From Acidobacteriota bacterium (GTDB lineage: Bacteria > Acidobacteriota > JAAYUB01): a DNA stretch of 45,605 nucleotides. Where the stretch lies: the NCBI GenBank assembly GCA_017996395.1, contig JAGOHA010000016.1:1-45605 (forward strand), read 5' to 3'. Made by a program: the position numbers and the translations under genes. Under the pieces are notes generated by a model, which made no database searches, was not told where the DNA came from, and saw nothing but the letters and a program-made list of their open reading frames with translations. How positions within the stretch are numbered: the first letter of the stretch is position 1; each line of letters opens with the position of its first letter. This document shows positions 1-7,445 of the stretch, in pieces.

Positions 1-777
1 CACCAGATCGTCGGCGGCGACCCCGAGCTGATGGGCCGCGCCGCCGCCCTGCTCGAGTCGCGGGGCGTGTCCCGGGTGGACCTGAACATGGGCTGCGCCG
101 CGCCGCGGCTCATCGCCAAGGGCCAGGGCGTCGCCCTGATGCGCGACCCGGACCGGGCGCGCACCGTCGTGGCGTCCGTGCGGCGGTCGTTCGGCGGTCA
201 CCTTAGCGCCAAGATCCGCCTGGGCTGGGCGGAATGCGCCGCCGGCCTGCCGGACTTCTGCCGGATGCTGGGGGCGGAGGGCGTCCAGACCGTGACCGTC
301 CACCCGCGCTGGCAGCATGAGAAATTCAAGGGGCGCGCCCGGTGGGACTATATCGCCCGGGTGAGCCAGTGGGCCGGAGTGCCGGTAGTGGGCAACGGCG
401 ATGTCCTGACTGCCGGAGACGCGCACCGCCTCCGTGCGGAGACCGGTTGCGATGGCATCATGATCGGTCGCGGCGCCGCCATGCGGCCGGGACTGTTCCG
501 GGAAATCGTCGACCCGGCCGCCCCGCCGGGGGATCCGGCCGCAATTCTGGCCGAGTTCATCGCGCTGCTGGAGCGTTACCTGCCGGCGGAGCGGCGCCTC
601 TCGCGGCTGAAGATCTTCACCCACTGGCTGGCCCAACCGCTGGCATTCGGCCACAGCCTCCGTACGCGGGTGCAATCCGCCGACAGCCTGGCGGAGGCCC
701 GCGACCGCATCGCCGCCTTCTTCGCCGCCTGCCCCACCGGCGCGTCCGGCGGCGCCGCGACGCCCGACCGGATTTGA
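1..777 (+). CDS. dus: tRNA-dihydrouridine synthase, 5' end missing
   Basis: The reading frame is open from the first base, so the N-terminus lies outside the window; 258 codons remain. Dus enzymes are FMN-dependent TIM-barrel proteins that reduce specific uridines in tRNA. Visible family motifs are DLNMGC, where the Cys is the catalytic acid in characterised Dus proteins, then KIRLGW, a TVHPR segment in place of the usual VHGR, VVGNGD, and DGIMIGRGA for FMN phosphate binding, followed by the helical C-terminal domain. The layout is closest to the DusC type as remembered. One oddity is GCAAP instead of the usual GCP after the catalytic Cys. It lies just upstream of the coaD operon, but a promoter between them suggests separate transcription. 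The family call is firm; which uridine it modifies is unknown. Confidence 0.9.
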   Translation, partial: HQIVGGDPELMGRAAALLESRGVSRVDLNMGCAAPRLIAKGQGVALMRDPDRARTVVASVRRSFGGHLSAKIRLGWAECAAGLPDFCRMLGAEGVQTVTVHPRWQHEKFKGRARWDYIARVSQWAGVPVVGNGDVLTAGDAHRLRAETGCDGIMIGRGAAMRPGLFREIVDPAAPPGDPAAILAEFIALLERYLPAERRLSRLKIFTHWLAQPLAFGHSLRTRVQSADSLAEARDRIAAFFAACPTGASGGAATPDRI

Positions 778-783
778 AACCCC

Positions 784-812
784 TTTACAGCCGCCGGCGT
801 TTCTCCTATATT
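784..812 (+). promoter_or_regulatory. Sigma70-type promoter for the coaD operon
   Basis: TTTACA (784-789) and TATATT (807-812) are separated by exactly 17 bases; each matches the consensus hexamer at five of six positions. It sits right after the dus stop codon and about 100 bases before coaD. The leader between contains two short GC-rich hairpins (around 850-880) whose role is unknown. Confidence 0.6.
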
Positions 813-916
813 GATCATCCATCGATCCGGACCGGCCGGACCCGCGGCAAACGCCGCCGAAAGGGGCCCGGACACCGGGCGAGCCCGCCAGCGCCGGCCC
901 GCCCCGAGGAGACCAC

Positions 917-1411
917 ATGAAACCACAGTCCGTCTCCGCCATCTACCCCGGGTCGTTCGACCCGGTCACCAACGGCCACGTGGACATCATTCAGCGCAGC
1001 CTCGAGGTGTTCGACACCGTCATCCCCGCCATCCTGATCAACGCCGACAAGACCGCCTGCTTCACGCCGGAGGAGCGGTTGGCGATGCTCCGGGATGCCG
1101 TCCGCGGGCTGCAGGGTCGCGTGGAGCCCATCCATTTCAGCGGCCTGCTGGTGGACGCGGCGCGCCAGCACGGCGCCACGGTCATCATCCGCGGCATCCG
1201 GGCGGTCTCGGACTACGAGTACGAACTCCAGATGGCCCTGATGAACCGCAAGCTGGCGCCGGAGATCGAGACCCTGTTCCTGGTGCCGGCGTTCAAATAC
1301 TCCTTCCTGAGCTCGCGCCTGGTCAAGGAGGTGTACGCCCGGGGCGGGTCCATGAAAGACCTGGTGCCCGAGCTCGTCGACACCATGATGCTGAAAAAAC
1401 ACGGCCGTTGA
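917..1411 (+). CDS. coaD: Phosphopantetheine adenylyltransferase
   Basis: This 164-residue protein has the normal length for CoaD, which transfers AMP from ATP to 4'-phosphopantetheine to give dephospho-CoA, the penultimate step of coenzyme A synthesis in the cytoplasm. The nucleotidyltransferase signature GSFDPVTNGH is at residues 12-21, with the RGIRAVSDYEYE region and the SSRLVKE helix later. The ATG follows a GAGGAG ribosome site by about seven bases, and the frame that begins earlier at 811 belongs to the downstream gene. It is the first gene of a close series with a phosphohexomutase, a DapF homologue and an RNA methyltransferase; spacing to the next ATG is 20 bases. Nothing unusual is seen. 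Confidence 0.96.
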   Translation: MKPQSVSAIYPGSFDPVTNGHVDIIQRSLEVFDTVIPAILINADKTACFTPEERLAMLRDAVRGLQGRVEPIHFSGLLVDAARQHGATVIIRGIRAVSDYEYELQMALMNRKLAPEIETLFLVPAFKYSFLSSRLVKEVYARGGSMKDLVPELVDTMMLKKHGR

Positions 1412-1431
1412 GCCTGCCCCCGGAGCGCCCC

Positions 1432-2805
1432 ATGCAGATTCCCGTTCCCCACGTGTTCAAGCGTTACGACATCCGCGGCATCGTCGGCGAGGAACTGACG
1501 CCGGAGCTGGCGACCGCCATCGGCCGCGCCACCGGCACCTACCTGCGGCGCCGCGGCCGGGCGGACGTCGTGGTGGGCCGCGACGGGCGCCTGAGCGGCC
1601 CCGAGTATGCCGCCCGGCTCATCGACGGCCTGCGGGCCGCCGGCGTCCGGGTGCTGGACCTGGGGATCTGCCCCACACCGGTCATGTACTTCGCCATCCA
1701 TCATCTCGGCGCCGGCGGCGGCATCGCCGTGACCGCCAGCCACAATCCGCCCGAGTACAACGGCTTCAAGATCAACTGCGGTCCGGACTCCCTCTACGAC
1801 GACGCCATCCAGGAGATCCGCCGGCTCATCGAAGCGGAAGATTACGAGTCGGGCGACGCGCCGGTGGAGCGCCGCCCGATGCTCCCCGACTACGCCGCCG
1901 CGCTGCGGCAGCAGTTCGGCGAACTGGCCAGCCGGCCCAAGGTGGTGGTGGACGCCGGCAACGGCACCGCCGCCCTGGTGGCGCCGGACCTGCTGCGGAG
2001 CCTCAAGTGCCGCGTGGCCGAGCTCTACTGCACGGTGGACGGGCGGTTCCCCAACCACGAGGCCGATCCCACCGTGGCCGGCAACCTGGCCGACCTGATC
2101 CGGGTGGTCCGCGAGCAGTCGGCGGATCTCGGCATCGCCTTCGATGGCGACGGCGACCGCATCGGCGTCGTGGACGAGACGGGCACAATCCTCCACGGCG
2201 ACCAGCTGCTGCTGATCTACGCCCGGCAGGTCCTGGCCGCGCGGCCCGGCGCCACGGTGATCTCCGAGGTCAAGTCGTCGCAGGTCCTGTACGACGAGAT
2301 CGCGCGCGCCGGCGGCCGGCCGCTGATGTGGAAGACCGGCCACTCCCTCATCAAGGCCAAGATGAAGGAGACGGGCGCCGCGCTGGCCGGCGAGATGAGC
2401 GGCCACATGTTTTTCGCCGACCGTTACTACGGGTTCGATGACGCCATCTACGCCGCCTGCCGCCTGCTGGAGATTCTCGACGCCGCGGGACAACCGCTCA
2501 GCCGGCTGCTGGCGGATCTGCCCGGGACCGTGAACACCCCGGAGCTCCGGCATCCGTGCCCGGAGGCGTACAAGGCGCCGCTGGTCCAGGCGGTGCTGAA
2601 CCACTACCGGCGCGACCACGAGGTGATCGACCTCGACGGCGTGCGGGTCCGCTTCCCCGGCGGGTGGGGACTGGTGCGGGCCTCCAACACCCAGCCCATC
2701 CTGGTGCTGCGTTTCGAGGCGGACACCCCCGGCCGGCTGCAGGCCATTCAAGACGAGGTCATGGCCGTCATCCGGAAATACCAGCGCGAGATCGTGCCGT
2801 CATGA
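1432..2805 (+). CDS. Phosphomannomutase/phosphoglucomutase
   Basis: A 457-residue alpha-D-phosphohexomutase that moves phosphate between C6 and C1 of mannose and/or glucose, feeding sugar-nucleotide and envelope polysaccharide synthesis. The N-terminus has the FKRYDIRG substrate-loop motif. The catalytic phosphoserine is in TASHNPPEYNG (Ser103), the metal-binding loop is DGDGDR from about residue 238, and the sugar-binding EMSGH motif follows. The C-terminus carries RASNTQP, the phosphate-binding loop. It is AlgC/ManB-like in length. The frame is open further upstream to 811, but the ATG at 1432 gives the family N-terminus. It overlaps the next gene in an ATGA, indicating translational coupling. 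Whether Man or Glc phosphate is preferred cannot be read from sequence. Confidence 0.93.
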   Translation: MQIPVPHVFKRYDIRGIVGEELTPELATAIGRATGTYLRRRGRADVVVGRDGRLSGPEYAARLIDGLRAAGVRVLDLGICPTPVMYFAIHHLGAGGGIAVTASHNPPEYNGFKINCGPDSLYDDAIQEIRRLIEAEDYESGDAPVERRPMLPDYAAALRQQFGELASRPKVVVDAGNGTAALVAPDLLRSLKCRVAELYCTVDGRFPNHEADPTVAGNLADLIRVVREQSADLGIAFDGDGDRIGVVDETGTILHGDQLLLIYARQVLAARPGATVISEVKSSQVLYDEIARAGGRPLMWKTGHSLIKAKMKETGAALAGEMSGHMFFADRYYGFDDAIYAACRLLEILDAAGQPLSRLLADLPGTVNTPELRHPCPEAYKAPLVQAVLNHYRRDHEVIDLDGVRVRFPGGWGLVRASNTQPILVLRFEADTPGRLQAIQDEVMAVIRKYQREIVPS

Positions 2806-3680
2806 GCATCCTCGAGATCCCCTTCTTCAAGAGCCAGGGTCTGGGCAACGATTTTCTCCTGCTCCGCGAGGAGCACCTGGACGGGCTCCGCCTGCCCCTG
2901 CCCGAGCTGGCGGAAAAGATCTGCTCGCGAAAGTTCGGCGTGGGCGCCGACGGCGTGATCGTGTGGACGGCGGACGCCGCGGCCGACCAATTCGCCGCCC
3001 GCATCTTCAACGCCGACGGCTCGGAAGCCGAATCGTCCGGCAACGGGATCCGCTGCCTGGCGGCGGCGCTCTGCCACGCGGGGATCGCGCGCGGCGAGCG
3101 CCTGTCGATCCGGACGTCCGGCGGCCGCAAGCAGGTGACCGTGCTCAGCCGGGCGAGCAACGTGTACACGTTCCGCACGGATCTCGGTCCCGCCACCTTC
3201 GACCCGGACGCGATCCCGCTGGCGCTGCCCGGCCCGGCCGGACCGCCGCCGCTGCGGCTCCGGTTGGAAGCCGGCGATGCGACCTTCGAGGCCACCCCGC
3301 TGGCCGTGGGCAATCCCCATTGCGTGGTCCGGGTGGACCGGATTGATTTCAACGCCCTGTACGCGACCGGCCCGCTGCTGGAGCGCCATCCAGTCTTCCC
3401 GGCGCGGGCCAACGTGGAGTTCGTCCGGGTCGTCGACGCCGCCACCATCGAGATCGCCATCTGGGAGCGCGGCGTCGGCCACACCCTGTCATCCGGCACC
3501 GGCAGCGCCGCCGCGGCCGTGGCGGCCATCGCCAACGGGTGGACCGACAGTCCGGTCCTGGTGCATATGGAGGGCGGCGAAACCCGCGTGAGCTGGGACC
3601 GCTCCGGCAATGTCATCCAGGACGGACAGGCCCAGTTCGTGTTCCACGGGCTGATCGAGTCGCACGCCCTGAAATACTGA
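2802..3680 (+). CDS. dapF: Diaminopimelate epimerase homologue with both catalytic cysteines replaced by serine
   Basis: A 292-residue protein with the DapF fold signatures: QGLGNDF near the start, KFGVGADGVI, NADGSEAESSGNGIRC and ERGVGHTLSSGTGS. DapF interconverts LL- and meso-diaminopimelate for lysine and peptidoglycan, using two cysteines that act as acid and base, in CGNG and in ACGSG/ACGTG. Here the corresponding residues are Ser79 (codon tcc, 3036-3038) and Ser231 (codon tcc, 3492-3494). The change is double and symmetric, while the surrounding loops are intact, so decay looks unlikely. It may be a weak or altered epimerase, a racemase of another substrate, or a non-catalytic paralogue. 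The gene overlaps the phosphohexomutase by four bases and precedes the methyltransferase by 18. The gene symbol is given for family only. Confidence 0.85.
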   Translation: MSILEIPFFKSQGLGNDFLLLREEHLDGLRLPLPELAEKICSRKFGVGADGVIVWTADAAADQFAARIFNADGSEAESSGNGIRCLAAALCHAGIARGERLSIRTSGGRKQVTVLSRASNVYTFRTDLGPATFDPDAIPLALPGPAGPPPLRLRLEAGDATFEATPLAVGNPHCVVRVDRIDFNALYATGPLLERHPVFPARANVEFVRVVDAATIEIAIWERGVGHTLSSGTGSAAAAVAAIANGWTDSPVLVHMEGGETRVSWDRSGNVIQDGQAQFVFHGLIESHALKY

Positions 3681-3698
3681 AATCCGTCCGGGGGCACC

Positions 3699-4481
3699 AT
3701 GCCGGCACCCCGCCTGTCCGTCATCTGCATCCGGCCCCAGGGGAGCGCCAACATCGGCGCCATCGCCCGGGTCATGGCCAATTTCGGTCTGGACGATTTG
3801 TATCTGGTGGCGCCCGAATGCCCCGTCGATGACCAGTCCTACCGGACGGCCTGCCACGGCGACGGCGTGCTGCGGCGCGCCCGCGTCGTGGACGCGCTGG
3901 ACCCCCTGCTCCCGCGGTTCCACGGTCTCATCGGCACCTGCGGCCGCAGCGACACCAGCGCCTTCGGCACGCCGCAGACCCCGGCGGCGGCCGCCGCCGC
4001 GGTGCGCCCGCTGGCCGACCGGAATCCGCTGGCCGTGGTGCTCGGCCCCGAGGATCACGGCCTGTCCAACGAGGAGCTGAAGCTTTGCCGGTGGATCGTG
4101 CGCATCCCCACGGCGTCGACCTACGCCTCGCTCAACATCGCCCAGGCGGCCGCCATCCTGCTCTACGAACTGTGCGCCCGACCGGACAGCGCGGCTCCGC
4201 CCGCCGCCCTCTTCCGGCCCGCCAGCGACGCCGAGATGGAGGCGTTCTACCGCCAGCTCCGCGACCTGCTGCTGGACGTGGGTTTCCTGCACACCGACAA
4301 TCCGGAGCGGATCATGTACACGCTGCGGCGGCTGCTGGGGCGGAGCGGTCCGGACCGGCGGGAACTCAAAATTCTGCGGGGGATCGTGCGGCAGGCTGCG
4401 TGGGCGCTGGAACAGGCCGGCTGGCGCGGCCGCCGGCGGGGCGGCCCGGACGCAGGCGGGATCAGACCGGATCGAACTTGA
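3699..4481 (+). CDS. trmJ: SPOUT-family RNA methyltransferase, TrmJ-like
   Basis: A 260-residue SPOUT methyltransferase that should transfer methyl from S-adenosylmethionine to a ribose 2'-OH in RNA; TrmJ modifies position 32 of tRNAs. All three TrmH/TrmJ motifs are clear: NIGAIARVMANFG near residue 20, VVLGPEDHGLSNEEL near residue 115, and IPTASTYASLNIAQAA near residue 138, which form the knotted cofactor site. A helical C-terminal extension matches TrmJ rather than short TrmL proteins. The ATG lies 18 bases after the dapF stop. Its last 20 bases overlap the 3' end of recJ on the other strand. The family is certain; TrmJ versus another TrmH subfamily is likely but not proven. Confidence 0.88.
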   Translation: MPAPRLSVICIRPQGSANIGAIARVMANFGLDDLYLVAPECPVDDQSYRTACHGDGVLRRARVVDALDPLLPRFHGLIGTCGRSDTSAFGTPQTPAAAAAAVRPLADRNPLAVVLGPEDHGLSNEELKLCRWIVRIPTASTYASLNIAQAAAILLYELCARPDSAAPPAALFRPASDAEMEAFYRQLRDLLLDVGFLHTDNPERIMYTLRRLLGRSGPDRRELKILRGIVRQAAWALEQAGWRGRRRGGPDAGGIRPDRT

Positions 4482-6198
4482 TGTCGCGCAGGTTGAGCTG
4501 GAGGTTGCTCACCCCGTTGTATTCGTTGAGCTGGATGTTGTAAGCCACGGATATCTGCTTCTGGTAGATCAGCCGCTCGAACAGTTCTCCCTTCTTCCAC
4601 CAGACCGCGTCGAAATTCTGCAGGACGTTGCCCACCTTGATCTTCAGGTGCTTGTCCTTCAGGAGCCAGGGCCCGGAGTACACCTTGACGTTCGACGAGG
4701 CGAACACGGGGATGGGATTCCCCTCGCCGAACGGGGCCAGTTCGTTGATCTCGTCGAGCAGCTTGAAGCTGATCTGGTTCAGGTCCAGAAAGGTGTCGAC
4801 GTTGAGCTCGGGAATCAGCTCGTCGGGGCCGAGCGACCGGGCGGCGTGCGCGTTGATCGCCACGCGGAACCGCTCCACATCGTCGCTGTTGAGCGTCAGC
4901 CCCGCGGCCAGGGCGTGTCCGCCGAACTTGATGAGGTGGCAGTCGCAATCCTGGAGGGCCTGCAGGAGGTTGAATTTCGACGTGGAGCGGCCGGAGCCGT
5001 GGGCCTCGCCGTTCTCCAGCGACAGGACGATGGTGGGCCGGTGGAACCGCTCCATGATCCGGGAGGCGACGATGCCGATGACGCCGCGGTGCCAGTTTTC
5101 GCCGCCGAGCACCAGCACGGACTGATCGAAGATGTCCGGCCGGGATTGGGTCAACTCCTCGATCTCGTCCAGGATGACCTTTTCCTCCTGCTGGCGCAGG
5201 ACGTTTTTCCGGTTCATGTCGCTGACGATCTGCCGGACGAATTCGGGATCGGCCGAGTCGAACAGGTCCACGGCGGCGTTGGATCCGCCCATGCGTCCCA
5301 CCGCGTTGATCCGGGGCGCGACCTTGAACGCCAGATCGATGCAGGTGATGTCCTTGCCGCGGACGCCCGCCATCTCCAGGAGCGTCTTCAGGCCGATGTT
5401 GCCGGGATTGTCCAGCGCCTGCAGACCGTACTTGACGATGATGCGGTTCTCGTCGGACAACGACACCAGATCGGCCACGGTCCCGATGGCCACAAAGCTG
5501 AGGAACTGGCCGGCCTGCTCCTCCCGGCCGTCCTCACGCAGCAGCGCCTGACAGAGCTTGAACACCACGCCCACGCCGGCAAGGTTCTTGTCGGGATAGG
5601 CGCAGTCCGCCTGTCGGGGATTCAGGATGGAGTAAGCCGGCGGCAGCGCGTCGCTGGGCAGGTGGTGGTCCGTCACGATGAGGTCCAGCCCGATCTCCCG
5701 GGTGAACTCGGCCACCTCGGTGGCCCGGATGCCGCAGTCGACGCTGATCACCAGGGAGTAGCCCTGATGCTTGAACTCCTCGATGGCTTCCTTCTTCAAA
5801 CCGTATCCGTCGGTGAGGCGCCGGGGGATGTAGAAGCCGCACACGCCGCCCAGCAACTGGATCGTCTTCTTCAGCACCACGATGGACGTGACGCCGTCGA
5901 CGTCGAAATCGCCGTAGATCAGGATGTTCTCCCGCTGGTGGATGGCCCGCATGATGCGGTCCACGGTCCGCCGCATGTCTTTCATCAGGTATGGATCGTA
6001 CAGGTCTTTCAGCGTGGAGTGGAGAAAGGCGTAGGCAGATTCCGGAGCATCGATGCCCCGGTTAACCAGCAAATGCGCCTGGAGATGGGAGATTTTCAGC
6101 GCTTCGACCAGTTGGTCGATACCCGCTTCCTGGACTGGCTGGACAATCCATTTTTTTTCGGAGTTTAAGCTGTTTTGGTTCGACTGCTTTTGAATCAA
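4462..6198 (-). CDS. recJ: Single-stranded-DNA exonuclease RecJ
   Basis: A 578-residue protein of normal RecJ length. RecJ digests single-stranded DNA 5' to 3' in recombination and mismatch or base-excision repair. DHH-family motifs are visible in order: GDFDVDG near residue 97, VISVDCG, VTDHHLPSD near residue 176, and LAGVGVVFKL; the DHHA1 part includes SGRSTSKFNLL and KFGGHALAAGL. An OB-type C-terminal domain follows. The start appears to be TTG at 6198; no ATG lies nearby in frame, and a TATAAT box ends five bases before it, so the mRNA may be leaderless. It converges on the methyltransferase gene with a 20-base overlap. Confidence 0.95.
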   Translation of the reverse strand: MIQKQSNQNSLNSEKKWIVQPVQEAGIDQLVEALKISHLQAHLLVNRGIDAPESAYAFLHSTLKDLYDPYLMKDMRRTVDRIMRAIHQRENILIYGDFDVDGVTSIVVLKKTIQLLGGVCGFYIPRRLTDGYGLKKEAIEEFKHQGYSLVISVDCGIRATEVAEFTREIGLDLIVTDHHLPSDALPPAYSILNPRQADCAYPDKNLAGVGVVFKLCQALLREDGREEQAGQFLSFVAIGTVADLVSLSDENRIIVKYGLQALDNPGNIGLKTLLEMAGVRGKDITCIDLAFKVAPRINAVGRMGGSNAAVDLFDSADPEFVRQIVSDMNRKNVLRQQEEKVILDEIEELTQSRPDIFDQSVLVLGGENWHRGVIGIVASRIMERFHRPTIVLSLENGEAHGSGRSTSKFNLLQALQDCDCHLIKFGGHALAAGLTLNSDDVERFRVAINAHAARSLGPDELIPELNVDTFLDLNQISFKLLDEINELAPFGEGNPIPVFASSNVKVYSGPWLLKDKHLKIKVGNVLQNFDAVWWKKGELFERLIYQKQISVAYNIQLNEYNGVSNLQLNLRDIKFDPV

Positions 6199-6203
6199 AG
6201 AGA

Positions 6204-6233
6204 ATTATACCACGCCGGATCGACGCGGAACAA
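6204..6233 (-). promoter_or_regulatory. Promoter of recJ, possibly leaderless
   Basis: Read on the minus strand, an extended -10 element TGGTATAAT ends at 6204, only five bases before the TTG start codon of recJ. The -35 candidate (TTGTTC, 6228-6233) is weak. Transcription would start at or beside the start codon, which leaves no room for a Shine-Dalgarno sequence. Confidence 0.55.
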
Positions 6234-6238
6234 TACAT

Positions 6239-6251
6239 ATTCTTGAAGAAT
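6239..6251. promoter_or_regulatory. 13-base palindrome just upstream of the recJ promoter
   Basis: ATTCTT and AAGAAT flank a single G, giving a perfect six-base dyad immediately upstream of the putative -35 region of recJ. Its position would suit an operator, but short AT-rich palindromes occur by chance. Confidence 0.25.
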
Positions 6252-6310
6252 TATCCAAATTTTTGGAAAATTCGCGGATATTTTCTCCCGTACTCTGGCG
6301 GGAAGCCGGG

Positions 6311-6835
6311 TTACCGAAGCTGCTTGCTGATCACCTGGAGCCAGCGGACGTAGGATTCGCGGTACTTTCTGACGAACGCCTCGTATTCTTCCTGCGTGGC
6401 GAAATTGTTGTCCGCGAACGATTTGTTCAGATAGCGGACCTTGTCGTTCTCCTGGATGAAATCGCCTGAACCGGATTCGATTTCCAGGCTGTTCAGTCCG
6501 AAATCGAAGACCAGGGAATAGTCGTTGCCGCGCATCATGCTCAAATCTTTGTACGCCTTGCGGTAATCCTTCTTGGCGATCTCCTCGTCGAGGAAGGACA
6601 CGTTGTCGGCGGCGGCCCGGCAGTGGATGACGATGAGCGCCATCCCCTTGATGTGCTGAATCCCGACGTAGGTGCCTGCCGCACCCGGGACAGCGGTGGC
6701 AAAGTACACGATGTTCTTCTGCTCCAACTCACTCTTGAGCGGCTCGATGATCGCCTTGTCGTTCTGAGCGGACAGGCAGAGGACCGACGCGAAGAGCACC
6801 AGCAGGATGGCCGATCCGCGCACCACTTTATTCAT
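6311..6835 (-). CDS. Small exported protein of unknown function
   Basis: A 174-residue protein that I do not recognise. It begins with a clear Sec signal peptide: a lysine and arginine, a hydrophobic run AILLVLFASVLCLS and a likely cut before QNDK. The mature part is charged and mixed alpha/beta, with a single central IHC and no enzyme motif. The ATG at 6835 was chosen over an in-frame ATG at 6874 because it sits directly before the signal peptide and follows GAGGTGG by seven bases. It is transcribed toward recJ but is separated from it by 112 bases that contain recJ's own promoter. It is probably periplasmic. Confidence 0.65.
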   Translation of the reverse strand: MNKVVRGSAILLVLFASVLCLSAQNDKAIIEPLKSELEQKNIVYFATAVPGAAGTYVGIQHIKGMALIVIHCRAAADNVSFLDEEIAKKDYRKAYKDLSMMRGNDYSLVFDFGLNSLEIESGSGDFIQENDKVRYLNKSFADNNFATQEEYEAFVRKYRESYVRWLQVISKQLR

Positions 6836-7445
6836 GGATTCCACCTCGCCAATGATTCGAACAAACGCTTTCATTTTAATCGGACCTTCCTGTCATTTCA
6901 ACCGGATATCCATATTTTTCAGGATCCCGGCCCCGGCCGTTTTCCGGCGGGTCGCTCTGCGCTCCATGGATAAAGATGGACGCAGGCGCCCCGAGTTTCG
7001 CCCGTCAGCCGCCCGCCGGACACCTTAATGGTATCGCCGGCCGGCCTCAAGCCGGCAGCCAGTGATGCGAATCTGCTCGGATCAGGATTGTTCAGGTGGG
7101 AAGGCAACCGTATGTTTACGCGGTCGCGCGCGCAGAGAGCGCCGGCGCGATTCCGCCGGAAGAAAAGGTCAGATGGTGTCGGCAACGTCAACCTTCCACG
7201 ATCCAGTCTCAGCCCTCAGCTTGACAGATAGCCTTTTGATTTGAAATGTATTAACGTTTCCCGATATCCGGCGGCGCAGGAGTTAATTACACTCGCCTGA
7301 AGGCGAGGGATCTAACCCCTCTGTCGGACATTAGAAGGGAATCGATTTTCTCTTCGGAATTTCCTGCGTTGAACGAGGGGAACGGGCTTGCAGCTCTGCT
7401 GGCCATCGGAGATCGCGTTCAAACTTCCCCTTCTTGGCCGATGGT
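6836..7445. other. Gene-free stretch at the distal edge of the defence island
   Basis: I see no credible gene in these 610 bases on either strand; the open frames have no ribosome site or family-like sequence. The left part is GC-rich like the core genome and contains GC hairpins around 6925-6950 and 7036-7055. The composition becomes mixed after about 7200, which suggests the island boundary lies near 7200-7440. No copy of the ssrA 3' end was found here by eye. Confidence 0.5.
7292..7307. repeat. Small perfect hairpin near the island edge
   Basis: CTCGCC and GGCGAG pair perfectly around a TGAA loop. It lies 139 bases downstream of the primase-helicase stop, with no T-run on the minus strand, so it is at best a weak terminator or boundary structure. 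Confidence 0.3.

Noticed and set aside
4648..6168. A 506-codon plus-strand frame
   Set aside because: It is antisense to recJ, which has all DHH motifs.
7292..7307. Integron attC site
   Set aside because: The hairpin is only six base pairs with no R-box/L-box core sites and no integron integrase.
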